DNA of 64,000 nt from Endozoicomonas sp. GU-1 (GTDB lineage Bacteria > Pseudomonadota > Gammaproteobacteria > Pseudomonadales > Endozoicomonadaceae): NCBI RefSeq assembly GCF_027366395.1, contig NZ_CP114771.1, forward strand, positions 2,418,001 to 2,482,000, in the 5' to 3' direction. This document shows positions 19,128 to 29,492 of the stretch, piece after piece. A program made the translations under genes and the position numbers. Each line of letters begins with the position of its first letter. Within the stretch, counting starts at the first letter, position 1. The notes below the pieces were generated by a model. It was not told the origin of the DNA. It was given only the letters and a program-made list of their open reading frames with translations, and did no database searches.

Positions 19128-19530
19128 CACATTGGAGAATAATTAACCACAGCCTTGTTACGATATACGCATCAATACGCAGTCCACCGACACAGGTCAA
19201 TGGTTATAATATTTTCATACCGCTTCTCCACTTTATACAAGCCATGATCATCCGGGAGGTTGCCCTGGAATAGACCGTCCTGCTGCTGTGACAGCACTTG
19301 GGTTCAAACATTCGTTTTTTCGGTAAATAGCACCACTATTCACCGCACGAAAACGATGTTTCCTCCTCAATGTTCTGCCATCTCCGTTATGGACATTATT
19401 TCCGGACAGCCTCCTTGTGATTGGTTCCGGCCGCGGTGTTTGATGATATTCGTGACAATTCGCTTACATTAAAAGCATTAAACGGGCATTTTCGGAAACT
19501 GTGCGGTCATTTTCACTGGTAATAGATTCT
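19128..19530. other. Upstream region of ackA
   Basis: About 400 bases with no credible gene. It should hold the ackA promoter. A TATAAT-like ATAATATT lies near 19205-19214, but I cannot pair it with a convincing -35 element. Confidence 0.4.
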
Positions 19531-20721
19531 ATGAGCAAAGACAGCGTTCTGGTTATCAACTGTGGCAGTTCTTCCCTGAAGTTCGCAGTCATCAACCCGA
19601 AAACCGAAGAGGAAAGCATCAGCGGCATTGCTGAATGCCTCGTGGGCAACGAAGCCTCCATCACCTGGAAACTGAACGGCGAGAAGCAAACCCTGGATCT
19701 TGGCGCTGCTGGCCACGAAGGTGCTATCGAAGCACTGGTGGGCGTTCTCCGTGAGAACAACCTGATGGAACACATCGAAGCCATCGGTCACCGTATTGTT
19801 CACGGTGGAGAGAAGTTCACCCAATCCACCCTGATCACTGATGAAGTAATTCAGGGCATCGAAGACTGCAGCCACCTGGCACCTCTGCACAACTCTGCTC
19901 ACCTGCTGGGTATCCGTGCCTGCATCAAATACTTCCCGGAGCTGCCACAGTCCGTAGTATTTGACACAGCATTCCACCAGACCATGCCGGCAGAAAGCTA
20001 CCTGTACGCGGTTCCTTACAACCTGTACGAAGAGCACGGTCTGCGTCGTTATGGCATGCACGGCACCAGCTACCGTTATGTCAGCAAAACCGCTGCCGAC
20101 ATGCTGGGTCTGGATCTGGACAACAGTGCTATCCTGGTTGCGCACCTGGGTAATGGTGCCAGTGCCTGTGCGATCAAAAACGGCGAATCCGTTGATACCA
20201 CCATGGGCCTGACGCCGCTGGAAGGGCTGGTAATGGGTACTCGTTCCGGTGATATTGACCCGAACGTCTTCAGCTTCCTGAACAAGCAGTGCGGCTACTC
20301 CCTGGACGAGATCATCGACCTCCTGAACAAAAAATCCGGCATGCTGGGTCTGTCCGGATTGGACAACGATTGCCGTGTTCTTGAAAATGCCGCAGCAGAA
20401 GGTCATGAACGTGCCCAGCTCACTCTGGACATCTTCTGCCACGTTCTGGCCAAAAAACTGGCCGGTTTTGCTGCTGAACTGGGCCGCATTGATGCACTGG
20501 TCTTCACTGGTGGTATCGGTGAGAACTCCAGCACGATCCGTAAGAATGTCATGGAGCGTCTGTCCATCTTCGGCTTTGACGTTGATGAGCAAGCCAACGA
20601 AGAGACCTTCCGTGGCAAGAGCGGTGTTATCACCAAGCCCGGCTCAACCGTAGCCATGGTTGTCGCGACCAACGAAGAACTGATGATTGCCCGTGATACC
20701 GAAGCGCTGATTGCTGGCTAA
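19531..20721 (+). CDS. ackA: Acetate kinase
   Basis: A 396-residue cytoplasmic kinase interconverting acetate plus ATP and acetyl phosphate plus ADP. The N-terminal VLVINCGSSSLKFAV is the phosphate-binding signature. HRIVHGGEKF, GMHGTSYRYVS and VFTGGIGENSSTIR are the other family blocks. ATG 19531 is chosen over an upstream in-frame codon because it gives the conserved N-terminus. GC-rich optimised codons imply high expression. With pta downstream it forms the acetate/acetyl-phosphate pathway; a terminator between them suggests partly separate transcription. Confidence 0.97.
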   Translation: MSKDSVLVINCGSSSLKFAVINPKTEEESISGIAECLVGNEASITWKLNGEKQTLDLGAAGHEGAIEALVGVLRENNLMEHIEAIGHRIVHGGEKFTQSTLITDEVIQGIEDCSHLAPLHNSAHLLGIRACIKYFPELPQSVVFDTAFHQTMPAESYLYAVPYNLYEEHGLRRYGMHGTSYRYVSKTAADMLGLDLDNSAILVAHLGNGASACAIKNGESVDTTMGLTPLEGLVMGTRSGDIDPNVFSFLNKQCGYSLDEIIDLLNKKSGMLGLSGLDNDCRVLENAAAEGHERAQLTLDIFCHVLAKKLAGFAAELGRIDALVFTGGIGENSSTIRKNVMERLSIFGFDVDEQANEETFRGKSGVITKPGSTVAMVVATNEELMIARDTEALIAG

Positions 20722-20745
20722 ACTGGTTATCTAAATGATGTAAGC

Positions 20746-20771
20746 AACAGGAGGTTTCACCTCCTGTTTTT
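20746..20771 (+). terminator. Intrinsic terminator after ackA
   Basis: A perfect 9-bp stem AACAGGAGG/CCTCCTGTT with a TTTCA loop, followed directly by T residues. It lies 25 bases behind the ackA stop and before pta. Confidence 0.85.
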
Positions 20772-20805
20772 ATATCAGTATTTCATGAGAAGGATTCGTC
20801 CGGAT

Positions 20806-22895
20806 ATGCGTACATTTTTCCTGGCACCAACACGTTATGGTGTTGGCCTGACCTCCGTTACCCTGGGCCTGGTTCGAGCACTCGATAATCTCGGTCTCAG
20901 AGTCAAGTTCTTCAAGCCGATTGCCCAGTTGCATGTAGGCGACACTGGACCAGAGCGTTCCACCAAACTGGTTCAGCGCATCATGGACCATGAGCCGCCT
21001 ACCCCCATTACTTCACATCGTGCTGAAGACCTGCTGGGTGACAACAAGGGCGATGTCCTGATGGAAGAGATCGTAGCCCTGTTTGAACAGGCTTCTCGGG
21101 ACTGTGACGTAATGGTGGTAGAAGGTCTGGTTCCGACCCGGGAAATGCCCTACGCCAATCGCCTGAACAGCAACATTGCCAAAACCATTAATGCTGACAT
21201 CATTCTGGTGTCTGAGCCCGGTAATGACTCTCTGGCTGACCTGGCCGACAAACTGGAAATCGCCGCCGACAGCTTTGGTGGCATCAAGAACCCGAATGTT
21301 GTCGGCTACGCCCTGAATAAACTGACGCCGGACGTGGTTGCCAGCCTGAATAAAGACGGTCATTTCCAGAGCCTGCCAGAATTTGCCCGCAAGCCATTCC
21401 AGCCGCTGGGCTATATTCCGTTTGACAATAACCTGGCTTCCCCAAGAACCATGGATATTGCCGAGCACCTGAAAGCAGACATCATCAATGCCGGTGAGAT
21501 GGATACCCGTCGGGTGACTTCTTACACCCTGAGCGCCAGAACGCCCACCAATATGATTCATCACCTGAAGCCAGGTAATCTGGTGATTACTCCGGGCGAC
21601 CGTGATGACATCATCTGGCCACCTGTATGGCGGCCCTGAACGGTGTTCCCCTGGCGGGTCTTCTGCTGACCAGTGGTATCACACCATCCAAACCCATCAT
21701 GGAGCTGTGCAGCAAGGCCATCGGTACTGGTCTTCCTGTCATGCTCACCGGGGAAGACTCTTACACCACGGCAACCCTGTTGGATCGTCGCCATAATGAA
21801 TTGCCGGTTGACGACGCTGCTCGTGTTGAACTGGTTATGGATACCATCGCTGCCAAACTGAACACCGAGTGGCTGAAGCAACAATGCTCTGCCCTGGCAG
21901 AGCGCAGACTCTCCCCTCCGGCCTTCCGTTACCAGCTGGTTCAGAGAGCCCAGGGTGCCAATAAGCGTATTGTTCTGCCAGAAGGCGATGAGCCACGCAC
22001 CATTCAGGCTGCCGTTATCTGTCAGGAGCGAGGTATCGCCCAGTGTATCCTTCTCGGGCAGCGCAGCGTTATTAAACAGGTCGCTAAAGACAACGGCATC
22101 ACACTGCCGGATGGCCTGATCATCATGGAACCTGAGAGCATCCGCGCCCGTTATGTTGACCCGATGGTTGAGCTGCGCAAGAACAAAGGCCTTACCGCCC
22201 CGATGGCGGAAGCTCAGCTGGAAGATACCGTAGTACTCGGTACCATGATGCTGGCGCTTAACGAGGTAGATGGTCTGGTTTCCGGTGCAGTACACACCAC
22301 CGCCAACACCATCCGTCCGGCGTTCCAGCTGGTCAAGACGAAAAAAGATGCTGGCGGCCTGGTTTCCTCCGTCTTCTTCATGCTGCTGCCTGACCAGGTT
22401 CTGGTATACGGCGACTGTGCCGTTAATCCAAACCCGGATGCAGAACAGCTGGCCAATATCGCCATTCAGAGCGCCGACTCAGCCACGGCGTTCGGTATTG
22501 AGCCACGTATTGCGATGATCAGCTACAGCACCGGAACCTCTGGCATCGGTGCCGATGTCGAGAAGGTGCGCGAGGCCACTGAAATCGTTAAAGCCAAACG
22601 TCCAGACCTGATTATCGATGGCCCTCTGCAATACGATGCCGCCTCCGTTGAGTCGGTAGCCCAGAGCAAGGCTCCCGGCAGTAACGTCGCGGGTCGTGCG
22701 ACCGTGTTTATCTTCCCGGATCTCAACACAGGTAACACTACCTACAAAGCGGTACAACGCAGTGCGGACGTTATCAGTGTCGGTCCAATGCTTCAGGGTC
22801 TTAACAAGCCAGTTAATGACCTTTCCCGTGGTGCACTGGTTGACGATATCGTTTACACCATTGCCCTGACGGCGATTCAGGCTGAAAACGACTAA
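20806..22895 (+). CDS. pta: Phosphate acetyltransferase, single-base frameshift
   Basis: The long, two-domain Pta form; about 696 residues when the frame is restored. The N-terminal P-loop-like/DRTGG part covers residues 1-350, with [19 protein letters not shown] and [11 protein letters not shown]. The C-terminal catalytic domain has [31 protein letters not shown] and [16 protein letters not shown]. At 21615 the reading frame breaks: ATCATCTGGCC should be ATCATCCTGGCC for the expected [14 protein letters not shown], so one C is missing. Both halves are otherwise perfect, so an error in the data is likelier than loss of function. ATG 20806 is preferred (AAGGA upstream), with ATG 20785 as an alternative. 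It makes acetyl phosphate from acetyl-CoA. Confidence 0.9.
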
Positions 22896-22915
22896 GTTCG
22901 TTTAATTGATCCCAT

Positions 22916-22945
22916 AAAAACCGGACAGAAATGTCCGGTTTTTTT
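22916..22945 (+). terminator. Intrinsic terminator after pta
   Basis: Stem ACCGGACA/TGTCCGGT with a GAAA loop, extended by A and T runs, and seven T residues. It lies 20 bases after the pta stop. Confidence 0.92.
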
Positions 22946-23202
22946 AAGGCTGTCAGTAAACGGTCATATTCCCCTTTTATACTTGCATCATAACTGGCCT
23001 GATTCATGCTGCTCTTTTTATAAAAAGTCAGATAGGGTAGTTTGAAAAGACGTGCGTTTGTTACGAATTTGTGCGTCAAAAAACGACAGTGCCTTGATTT
23101 AAGTATTCATTGTCAATAAACCAACACGGAGGCCGATAACTCTATCCTATGCCCAAAGAGAAAAATGCAACGAACGGCACAGGAAGTGCCAGGAGAAAGA
23201 GT

Positions 23203-23496
23203 ATGTCCAGTAAAAACTATACCTTAAGCGCAAAAACTCTTGTATCTACGTCCATCATCACCTGCCCGGACTGTCTGCACCATGCGGTTGAAACCATGCC
23301 TCAGGATGCCTGTGTTTACCTTTACGAATGCAGAAACTGCCAGAAACTGATTACCCCACAGGAAGGTGATTGCTGTGTTTTCTGTTCACACGGAAATCAA
23401 CCCTGCCCGACATCACAACGGGATAGAAAAGCCTACGCTGAAATGACGCCTCCCAGTGAAGAAGTGGTTGAAAGCGTCTCAGTCTCTGGTTTATGA
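23203..23496 (+). CDS. Small cysteine-rich conserved protein
   Basis: About 97 residues. Two or three Cys clusters suggest zinc binding: CPDC at the start of the core, CRNCQ, then GDCCVFCSHGNQPCP. The GDCCVFCS block is one I recall from short uncharacterised gammaproteobacterial proteins. ATG 23203 has AGGAG at 7 bases; the upstream ATG 23149 would add 18 residues without a well-spaced ribosome site. Function unknown. It follows pta but is separated by its terminator. Confidence 0.65.
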   Translation: MSSKNYTLSAKTLVSTSIITCPDCLHHAVETMPQDACVYLYECRNCQKLITPQEGDCCVFCSHGNQPCPTSQRDRKAYAEMTPPSEEVVESVSVSGL

Positions 23497-23722
23497 CCCC
23501 ATTAGCCCGTACTATACCCGGTTGACGATCCTGTCTTTTACCAGCCCGAGGTTCTGGAGTGTCTGCTTACTGTATGGGGCAGCACCTCTTTACTTCCGGG
23601 AGCCCGCTTGTAACCTGTACATTGCCAAAGGCGAGAGGGTAAAAAAACCGTAATCTGTCATCAATCAAAACGCCCTGCTGCCGCTATTAACAGAAGTAAT
23701 TCTGAAAAAGTACCCGGTAGCA

Positions 23723-24019
23723 ATGAAAGTCAGAAAAACCCTGATTTTTCCCCTTGAACATCAACACTCTGACAATTTAACCAGACACTCGCTGCTCTAT
23801 CGTGCAGCCAACTGGCTGGAAACCACTATGCGGGCTTTACAGGAACAGCGTGAAGAGAGGCAACTTGCTGAGCAGCCAGAGCAACAGAAACCGGCTTTCC
23901 CACCCTCAAGGCAGTACCCGTTCCGGCGCTGCCTGATAAGAACCCGGTTTTTTATGCCCACAAGAAGACGACTGCCAGTTTGCACCCATCTGCAGCGCCC
24001 CGGACCTCACCATTGGTAA
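23723..24019 (+). CDS. Uncertain small basic ORF
   Basis: A 98-codon frame with an amphipathic Gln/Glu-rich middle (RALQEQREERQLAEQPEQQ) and an Arg-rich tail. The end overlaps the 3' end of the DUF481 gene on the other strand. No family and no strong ribosome site were recognised. The first half may be coding; the tail looks like antisense sequence. Confidence 0.3.
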   Translation: MKVRKTLIFPLEHQHSDNLTRHSLLYRAANWLETTMRALQEQREERQLAEQPEQQKPAFPPSRQYPFRRCLIRTRFFMPTRRRLPVCTHLQRPGPHHW

Positions 24020-25035
24020 CCAATCCCCATTTTGATTCGGCTGTCGACATTCCGGGCCTTATCAACCGGGTCACTGTCGTAATCAACAATATGCGTCAGA
24101 TTCCAGGTAATGCGATCAGTAAGCCCAATGTTTAACCCCTGATTGACATTAACCAGTGTCGTAGACTGTTTTAGCCGGAAGAATGTTCTGCTGTTGGCAA
24201 AATATTCCCAGTTATTCATGAGTCGTGTTCGGTAGTTAAAGATCCAGGTCAAGGCATAATCCCGCTGCGATTCATTGGCAATATAATCCTCCCAGAGCTG
24301 ACTGATACCCCCACTGGTTTTCAGCGCCCTTTCAGCGGTTTCCCAGAAACGATAGCCCAAGGCACCACCCACGGATGTACGGGTTCTCAGATCCTCTTCC
24401 GAATCATATTCCTGTTCTGCGGCTCCCTGCACAAACCAGTGTTCATCCAGGTAACGGCTGTATGAGTAGCCAACCTGCCACTCAGAGCTTTTAATGCCGT
24501 CATCATCCTCCACTTCAATATCCCAGTAAAAAGCATTTTTATTCCACTGGTCATCAATATTGAGCTTGCCTTCAACACCAGTCAAAAACTCATCATCGTT
24601 GCCAGATTTGCTGTCCAGCGTGGCAACAAGCTTACCTCCCAGCGCCCAGGTATCGGCAATCACCGGCTTTTCAATATGGATAGCGGCAACCGGCCATACT
24701 GCTGAAAAAGAACGTTTTCGACCACTCTCATCAATAACCGTAACGCCTGTCTGCTGGCCTTCAAACCGCCGCAATCTGGCCTTCTCTTCACCAATCAGGC
24801 TGACCCAGAATGTTTTATCCGAGTCCAGGGCCCTGACATAGCGCCAATCCAGTTCAATAGTACCTGCATACTTTGTTTGTAAACTCAGCTTGCCAGAATC
24901 CAGCTTGACAATGTCGCCAGACAACACATCGCCATTGTTCATCCAGACGGTATCAGCCCATGTCATACTGATAGAAAACAGACAGAATATTCCCAGCAGC
25001 TTTGATAAACAGCGAAGGCTCCTTTGGAGCAACAT
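24007..25035 (-). CDS. DUF481 outer-membrane protein (YdiY-like)
   Basis: About 342 residues. A signal peptide ends near MTWADTVWMNNGDVLSGDIV, and the mature N-terminus has the short SH3-like GDxLxGxI block common before DUF481. The rest is a beta-rich barrel with alternating aromatic strands, ending in the C-terminal aromatic KMGIGYQW typical of outer-membrane insertion. DUF481 proteins (salt-induced outer-membrane proteins) have unknown function. ATG 25035 with GGGAG upstream is preferred to a GTG 10 codons earlier. Confidence 0.8.
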   Translation of the reverse strand: MLLQRSLRCLSKLLGIFCLFSISMTWADTVWMNNGDVLSGDIVKLDSGKLSLQTKYAGTIELDWRYVRALDSDKTFWVSLIGEEKARLRRFEGQQTGVTVIDESGRKRSFSAVWPVAAIHIEKPVIADTWALGGKLVATLDSKSGNDDEFLTGVEGKLNIDDQWNKNAFYWDIEVEDDDGIKSSEWQVGYSYSRYLDEHWFVQGAAEQEYDSEEDLRTRTSVGGALGYRFWETAERALKTSGGISQLWEDYIANESQRDYALTWIFNYRTRLMNNWEYFANSRTFFRLKQSTTLVNVNQGLNIGLTDRITWNLTHIVDYDSDPVDKARNVDSRIKMGIGYQW

Positions 25036-25211
25036 AAAAGGAATTCTCCCGAACAGGTTATCCACCTGTAAAATTCATAAATACGACAGGCTCCACAATT
25101 TCCTTTCCCATTCCAAACTTTTCAAATATCCTGACATCTATTATTTTTGGTCGAACTTATGATGAAGAGTATCATGGCGATCATCATAGAAAGTATCGTG
25201 GAGAACCAACA

Positions 25212-25526
25212 TTGACCGCCCCCTTTACCCCTTCGGAAATATGGTATCTGATCAGCAGGATTCCGAAAGGCTGTGTGGTAACCTATGGCCAACTGGCAGA
25301 TATGGCAGGAGCCCCCGGTTATGCGCGCGTTGTGGGCAATATCCTGAAACAGCTGCCCGCCGGGACCGACCTTCCCTGGCACCGGGTGATTAACGGCAAA
25401 GGTCAGATTTCATTCCCTGATGGGTCGAGTCGATACAGCCTGCAAAAACAACGTTTGGAGCAGGAGGGAGTGACAATTTCATCCGGAAAAATCAACCTGA
25501 AAGCGCATCAATGGCATGGAGAGTAA
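25212..25526 (+). CDS. Alkyltransferase-like protein (ATL)
   Basis: A 104-residue homologue of the O6-alkylguanine-DNA methyltransferase C-terminal domain. GCVVTYGQLADMAG is the helix-turn-helix part and ARVVGNIL the arginine-finger segment. In the active-site motif the catalytic Cys of PCHRV is replaced by Trp (PWHRVING), which defines ATL proteins: they bind alkylated guanine and flag it for nucleotide excision repair without transferring the alkyl group. Start is TTG with GGAGAA upstream; no in-frame ATG exists. Confidence 0.88.
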   Translation: MTAPFTPSEIWYLISRIPKGCVVTYGQLADMAGAPGYARVVGNILKQLPAGTDLPWHRVINGKGQISFPDGSSRYSLQKQRLEQEGVTISSGKINLKAHQWHGE

Positions 25527-25530
25527 ATAC

Positions 25531-25749
25531 ATGGATGGAGCGTCGGAAGATATTGCCCTGGCCGTCGAAATTATTCGCCAGCTGGAAAACCTGAATTACC
25601 CGGAAGAAAATATTCTCAAGGCGATGATTCATATCTGTCAGGATACACTGAACAAACTGCCCAACGACGGAACCCGGGAATTTTGGCGGCAGAGACTGAT
25701 TGCCGAACTTCTGGACTCATCAAACGACACACCGGCTGAACCCCATTAA
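25531..25749 (+). CDS. Small unknown protein
   Basis: About 72 residues, acidic and helical (ALAVEIIRQLENL, ILKAMIHICQDTLNKL). ATG 25531 has GGAGAG 7 bases upstream, inside the end of the ATL gene, so the two are probably co-transcribed. No family recognised. A strong terminator follows immediately. Confidence 0.6.
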   Translation: MDGASEDIALAVEIIRQLENLNYPEENILKAMIHICQDTLNKLPNDGTREFWRQRLIAELLDSSNDTPAEPH

Positions 25750-25756
25750 CAGGATG

Positions 25757-25784
25757 TTGCAAAAGGCTGAATAGCCTTTTGCAA
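25757..25784. terminator. Bidirectional terminator between convergent genes
   Basis: A perfect 12-bp stem, TTGCAAAAGGCT/AGCCTTTTGCAA, with a GAAT loop. It lies between the plus-strand small gene and the convergent ampG. Confidence 0.8.
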
Positions 25785-25844
25785 AACACTCTCAATTCTG
25801 TCACAGGAATAACTATTCTCTTCAGGATACGACCCTCAGCAGCT

Positions 25845-27401
25845 TTAGTTACCCGCCTCATGACGTTCCATCAATCGCCCTACATACGACACTAACCATA
25901 AAACCGGCAGCCCCAGCAGCGCTGAGCCAATAAAGAAGACCGGATAATCCAGGGAATCCACAAAGGTGCCTGAATAACCGGCCAACAGCTTGGGCAGCAA
26001 CGTCATCAGCGAACTGAAAATAGCGTACTGCATGGCCGTAAAGGCGCGGTTGGTCAGGCTGGATAAAAAGGCAATAAACGCGGCGGACGACATGCCACCA
26101 CTGAGATTATCTGCCGCAATCACCAGACTTAAATAGAGGCTGGATGGCTCAAGATTGGCCAGAAACGCAAACAGCACATTCGACAATGCCGCCAGCAATG
26201 CACCTACCCAGAGAATTCGCAACACTCCGAAGCGAATGGCTAACACTCCGCCCAAAAAGCCACCGGCAATGGTCATGACCAGGCCAAAGGTTTTGGTAAT
26301 GGTGGCGATTTGCTCTTTGGTGTAGCCCATATCGTTGTAGAACACATTGGATATGGTGCCCATAACAATATCAGCAATACGGTAGGTGCCTACCAATAAC
26401 AATATATAGATAGCTACTTTGCCATAACGCTCAAAGAAATCGGCAAAGGGAGCGACATAAGTTTCCTTCACCATTGCTCTGGGTGCCAGATGAACTTTTA
26501 CCAGCAACCAGGCAGTAACTCCAGCAGCAGCCACACTGCCTGCAAATCGACCGGCACCGGCCAGAAAACCGGCGATGGGCGTAGACAGCCCGGTCTCCAC
26601 CAAAAAGGTTTTCAGAGCACCAAAGGCATCAGCCAGCTGAGTAAAAGAGATGACAAATACGGTCGCCGCCAGGGCAAAAAGCAACAGAAAGCGAAGATAA
26701 TCAACGGTACTGTGTACCGACTCGGAAGTACGATCAACATCCGGCTCAGCAACCATCAGCGTGGTAACCACCCCAATCAGCATAAACACGGCCATACAGC
26801 GATAGGCCCAGGCCCAGGCCAGATAGTCGTAATTGCCTTCGTCTGTCATGGTAAACCAGCTGGCCAGTGCCAGGGTACCAGCCCCGGCCACCAGCATACC
26901 CACTCGATACCCGGCAATGTAAGCAGAGGACATCATAGCCTGCAGGTCATCATCCGCCGCTTCTATTCGATAGGCATCAATAACGATATCCTGTGTGGCC
27001 GAGGAAAAGCCAAGCATTACCGCACCACAGGCTATCCAGAACAGACCATCAGCAGGGTTATGGGCTGCCATAAACAACAGCGCGGCAATAACTGCGGCCT
27101 GGGATAACAATAACCATGACCGACGACGCCCAAGCAAATCGTGCAGAACCGGCAGCGGAATGCGGTCAACCAGCGGTGCCCAGACAAACTTGAAGGAATA
27201 GCCTAACGCGGCCCAGCTGAAAAAAGTGACGGCACTGCGTTCTACCCCAGCCTCACGAAGCCAGAGGGAAAGACTACTGAAAATCAACAGAATGGGCAGG
27301 CCTGCTGAAAAACCAAGAAAAAGAAGTGCAATCACCCGACGATTAAAAAAGCTTTTCCAGGCGTCACCCCAATTCTTCGAAGAATCTGCTGCCAGCCCCA
27401 T
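25845..27401 (-). CDS. ampG: AmpG-type muropeptide permease
   Basis: A 518-residue major facilitator protein with about 12-14 hydrophobic helices. AmpG family blocks include LGFSAGLPILLIFSSLSLWLREAG near the N-terminus, APLVDRIPLP, LLGRRRSWLLLSQ, SATQDIVIDAYRIE and AYIAGYRVGML. AmpG imports GlcNAc-anhydroMurNAc peptides from the periplasm for cell-wall recycling and controls beta-lactamase induction where ampC is present. The start has GGAG at 8 bases. It stands as a single gene. Confidence 0.9.
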   Translation of the reverse strand: MGLAADSSKNWGDAWKSFFNRRVIALLFLGFSAGLPILLIFSSLSLWLREAGVERSAVTFFSWAALGYSFKFVWAPLVDRIPLPVLHDLLGRRRSWLLLSQAAVIAALLFMAAHNPADGLFWIACGAVMLGFSSATQDIVIDAYRIEAADDDLQAMMSSAYIAGYRVGMLVAGAGTLALASWFTMTDEGNYDYLAWAWAYRCMAVFMLIGVVTTLMVAEPDVDRTSESVHSTVDYLRFLLLFALAATVFVISFTQLADAFGALKTFLVETGLSTPIAGFLAGAGRFAGSVAAAGVTAWLLVKVHLAPRAMVKETYVAPFADFFERYGKVAIYILLLVGTYRIADIVMGTISNVFYNDMGYTKEQIATITKTFGLVMTIAGGFLGGVLAIRFGVLRILWVGALLAALSNVLFAFLANLEPSSLYLSLVIAADNLSGGMSSAAFIAFLSSLTNRAFTAMQYAIFSSLMTLLPKLLAGYSGTFVDSLDYPVFFIGSALLGLPVLWLVSYVGRLMERHEAGN

Positions 27402-27501
27402 GCAATATGCTCCATCGCAAATGTGAAATTTTACAGCGCCATGCTTCTTGTAATAAAAGTTTTATTTTAAAAAAGAAGATATCAGCTTAGCTGAGACATA
27501 A

Positions 27502-27535
27502 AAAACCGTTTCCACCATCCAATGAAAACGGTTTT
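27502..27535. terminator. Hairpin terminator between ampG promoter and yajQ
   Basis: A 10-bp perfect stem, AAAACCGTTT/AAACGGTTTT, with a 14-base loop. It lies 20 bases past the yajQ stop, and the A/T flanks fit termination in either direction. Confidence 0.6.
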
Positions 27536-27554
27536 CTGTGTCACAAACAGTCAA

Positions 27555-28040
27555 TTAATCTCTGAAATTATTGTACTGCAACGGCATATCCAGATCGGCT
27601 TCCCGCAAAAAGGCAATCACAGTCTGCAAATCGTCCCTTTTCTTGCCGGTCACCCGAACCTGATCACCCTGGATGGCGGCCTGAACCTTCAGCTTGGCAT
27701 CCTTGATCATTTTCACGATCTTTTTGGCAATATCCTTTTCCAGCCCCTGCCGAACCACCACTTCCTGCTTGACCTGTTTGCCAGAACCGTAGTGGTCTTT
27801 TACTTCAAGGCATTTAACATCAATACCCCGTTTGACCATCTTGGTTTTCAACATTTCTACCATTTGAACCAGCTGAAAGTCGGCATCGGTGGTCATAACG
27901 ATCTGTTTTTCGCCACTTTTCTCAAAGCTGGCAGCAACGCCCCGAAAGTCAAAGCGGGTAGTCAGTTCACGGTTTGCCTGGTCAACAGCGTTGGCCAGCT
28001 CATGCATATCCACTTCAGAGACAATGTCAAATGAAGGCAT
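27555..28040 (-). CDS. YajQ-family nucleotide-binding protein
   Basis: A 161-residue cytosolic protein. The start [20 protein letters not shown] and the segments [25 protein letters not shown] and [13 protein letters not shown] are diagnostic for YajQ, a two-RRM-like fold that binds nucleotides and in some bacteria senses cyclic di-GMP. ATG 28040 is used because the family begins with MPSFD; an upstream start adds 14 unconserved residues. In related genera yajQ is close to panE, as here. Confidence 0.93.
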   Translation of the reverse strand: MPSFDIVSEVDMHELANAVDQANRELTTRFDFRGVAASFEKSGEKQIVMTTDADFQLVQMVEMLKTKMVKRGIDVKCLEVKDHYGSGKQVKQEVVVRQGLEKDIAKKIVKMIKDAKLKVQAAIQGDQVRVTGKKRDDLQTVIAFLREADLDMPLQYNNFRD

Positions 28041-28183
28041 AGCGAATGATCTCCTTGAGAAATCGAAAGAAACAATTAACAACTATTGTATCCATGATTG
28101 TATTGGAAAGACCATGGAGAAAAATCAATACACCAGTGACAAGGTTCAGGTGAATATGCAGGATCAGGGCCTTTTAACGGCGA

Positions 28184-28399
28184 CTACTGATCTTTATCCT
28201 TAAGCCTGAAGCCTATCTTTACCGTCACCTGCCAATGGGCAATTTTGCCATCCTCGATATGGCCTCGTTGCTCCACCACTTCAAACCAGCCCATATGCTC
28301 CAGGGTCATGCCAGCGGCGGCGATGGCATTTTGAATAGCATCATCACTACTGACCGTTGAGCTGCCTACCAGTTCAGTCATTTTATAGGTATGACTCAT
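28184..28399 (-). CDS. Dodecin, flavin storage protein
   Basis: A 71-residue protein with the whole dodecin pattern: [10 protein letters not shown], then [13 protein letters not shown] and [17 protein letters not shown], ending [12 protein letters not shown]. Dodecins assemble as hollow dodecamers that sequester riboflavin or FMN; the Trp in GWFEV stacks on the flavin. It is transcribed on the same strand as yajQ, with a 140-base gap. Confidence 0.95.
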   Translation of the reverse strand: MSHTYKMTELVGSSTVSSDDAIQNAIAAAGMTLEHMGWFEVVEQRGHIEDGKIAHWQVTVKIGFRLKDKDQ

Positions 28400-28510
28400 T
28401 GTCTATCTCCCACTCTTGTTTAGAAAAGCTGTAAAACACCAGCTGTTTGAGTATAGGCAGCAAATGGTAGACTCGGCGTATCTTCATTCGCTGATGGACT
28501 TTAGAGATTA

Positions 28511-29461
28511 ATGGACAATGATCCCTGGTATATTCTGGGCGCAGGCAGCATCGGTTGCCTTTGGGCCGCCAGCCTTTGCCATAAGCGGGAAAGCCCCCGA
28601 CTGATCCTGAGAGAAAGCAGTTATCAGCAATTCAACAAGAGACGCATTTCACTTAAGTTATCAACGCCAGACCAGACCTCTCGATTTGCTGTCGATATCG
28701 TTTCGCCCGAAACCATCGACAGCACCATCAACCGGCTGATTGTCTGCACCAAGGCACAGGATTCACTGTCCGCACTGAACAGCGTAAAGCCTCATCTGGC
28801 GGATAACTGCCAAATACTGTTGCTGCAAAATGGCATGGGGAGCCAGCGGACCATCAGGGACGCTCTACCAACACAAGCGATTTGGGCAGGCTCCAGTACC
28901 GATGGTGCTTATCTGTCAGCCCCCTTTGAGGTACATCACGCTGGCCAGGGTCAGACCTGGATTGGCCCCCTCAGCAATCAGCAACGATCCGAACAGGGCT
29001 TTCATGACCTTTGCGACAATTTCAGATTAAAGGTCAACCACTGCGATTTCATTGAGCAGAAGTTATGGGAAAAGCTGGCCATTAACAGTTGTATCAACGG
29101 CCTCACGGCATTGTTCGACTGCCGTAATGGCGAGCTGCTGGATAATGGTGAAAAGCAGGTCTGGCTGGACCAATTAATTACCGAGACCAGTGCCGTTCTG
29201 GCTGCGCTGGGGATCCCGGCCACCGCACTCAAAGACAGCGTGTACGGTGTCTGCCAGATCACTGCCAGCAATCTGTCATCAACCTGCCAGGACGCACGTA
29301 AGGGAAGAGCCACGGAACTTGCCTTTATCAACGGTTTTCTGATCCAACAGGCCAATTCCCTGGGAGTCAACGTCAATAGCCATCACCAACTGATAGACCA
29401 GTTAAATGCTACAGGCGTCAAAACAGGCCAGCCTGCAACGGCTTCTCCTTTATGTATATAA
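28511..29461 (+). CDS. panE: 2-dehydropantoate 2-reductase family protein
   Basis: A 316-residue NADPH-dependent reductase. The N-terminal Rossmann motif is [24 protein letters not shown] and [10 protein letters not shown] are the PanE/ApbA cofactor-side blocks. The catalytic Lys is expected in [17 protein letters not shown], with the [12 protein letters not shown] segment near the C-terminus. It reduces ketopantoate to pantoate in coenzyme A synthesis. Some PanE-like paralogues have other substrates, so the gene symbol is probable rather than certain. It is followed closely by nadC. Confidence 0.85.
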   Translation: MDNDPWYILGAGSIGCLWAASLCHKRESPRLILRESSYQQFNKRRISLKLSTPDQTSRFAVDIVSPETIDSTINRLIVCTKAQDSLSALNSVKPHLADNCQILLLQNGMGSQRTIRDALPTQAIWAGSSTDGAYLSAPFEVHHAGQGQTWIGPLSNQQRSEQGFHDLCDNFRLKVNHCDFIEQKLWEKLAINSCINGLTALFDCRNGELLDNGEKQVWLDQLITETSAVLAALGIPATALKDSVYGVCQITASNLSSTCQDARKGRATELAFINGFLIQQANSLGVNVNSHHQLIDQLNATGVKTGQPATASPLCI

Positions 29462-29492
29462 TCCTCGCCAAAGAACACCAGTAACCCCCGGA

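Noticed and set aside
19513-20592. 359-codon minus-strand frame opposite ackA, and similar frames opposite pta (21013-21564, 21561-22295)
   Set aside because: Antisense shadows of conserved GC-rich genes with no motifs of their own.
22813-23079. 88-codon minus-strand frame overlapping the end of pta
   Set aside because: It overlaps the catalytic end of pta and the pta terminator. Its N-terminal half is protein-like by eye but there is no ribosome site or family.
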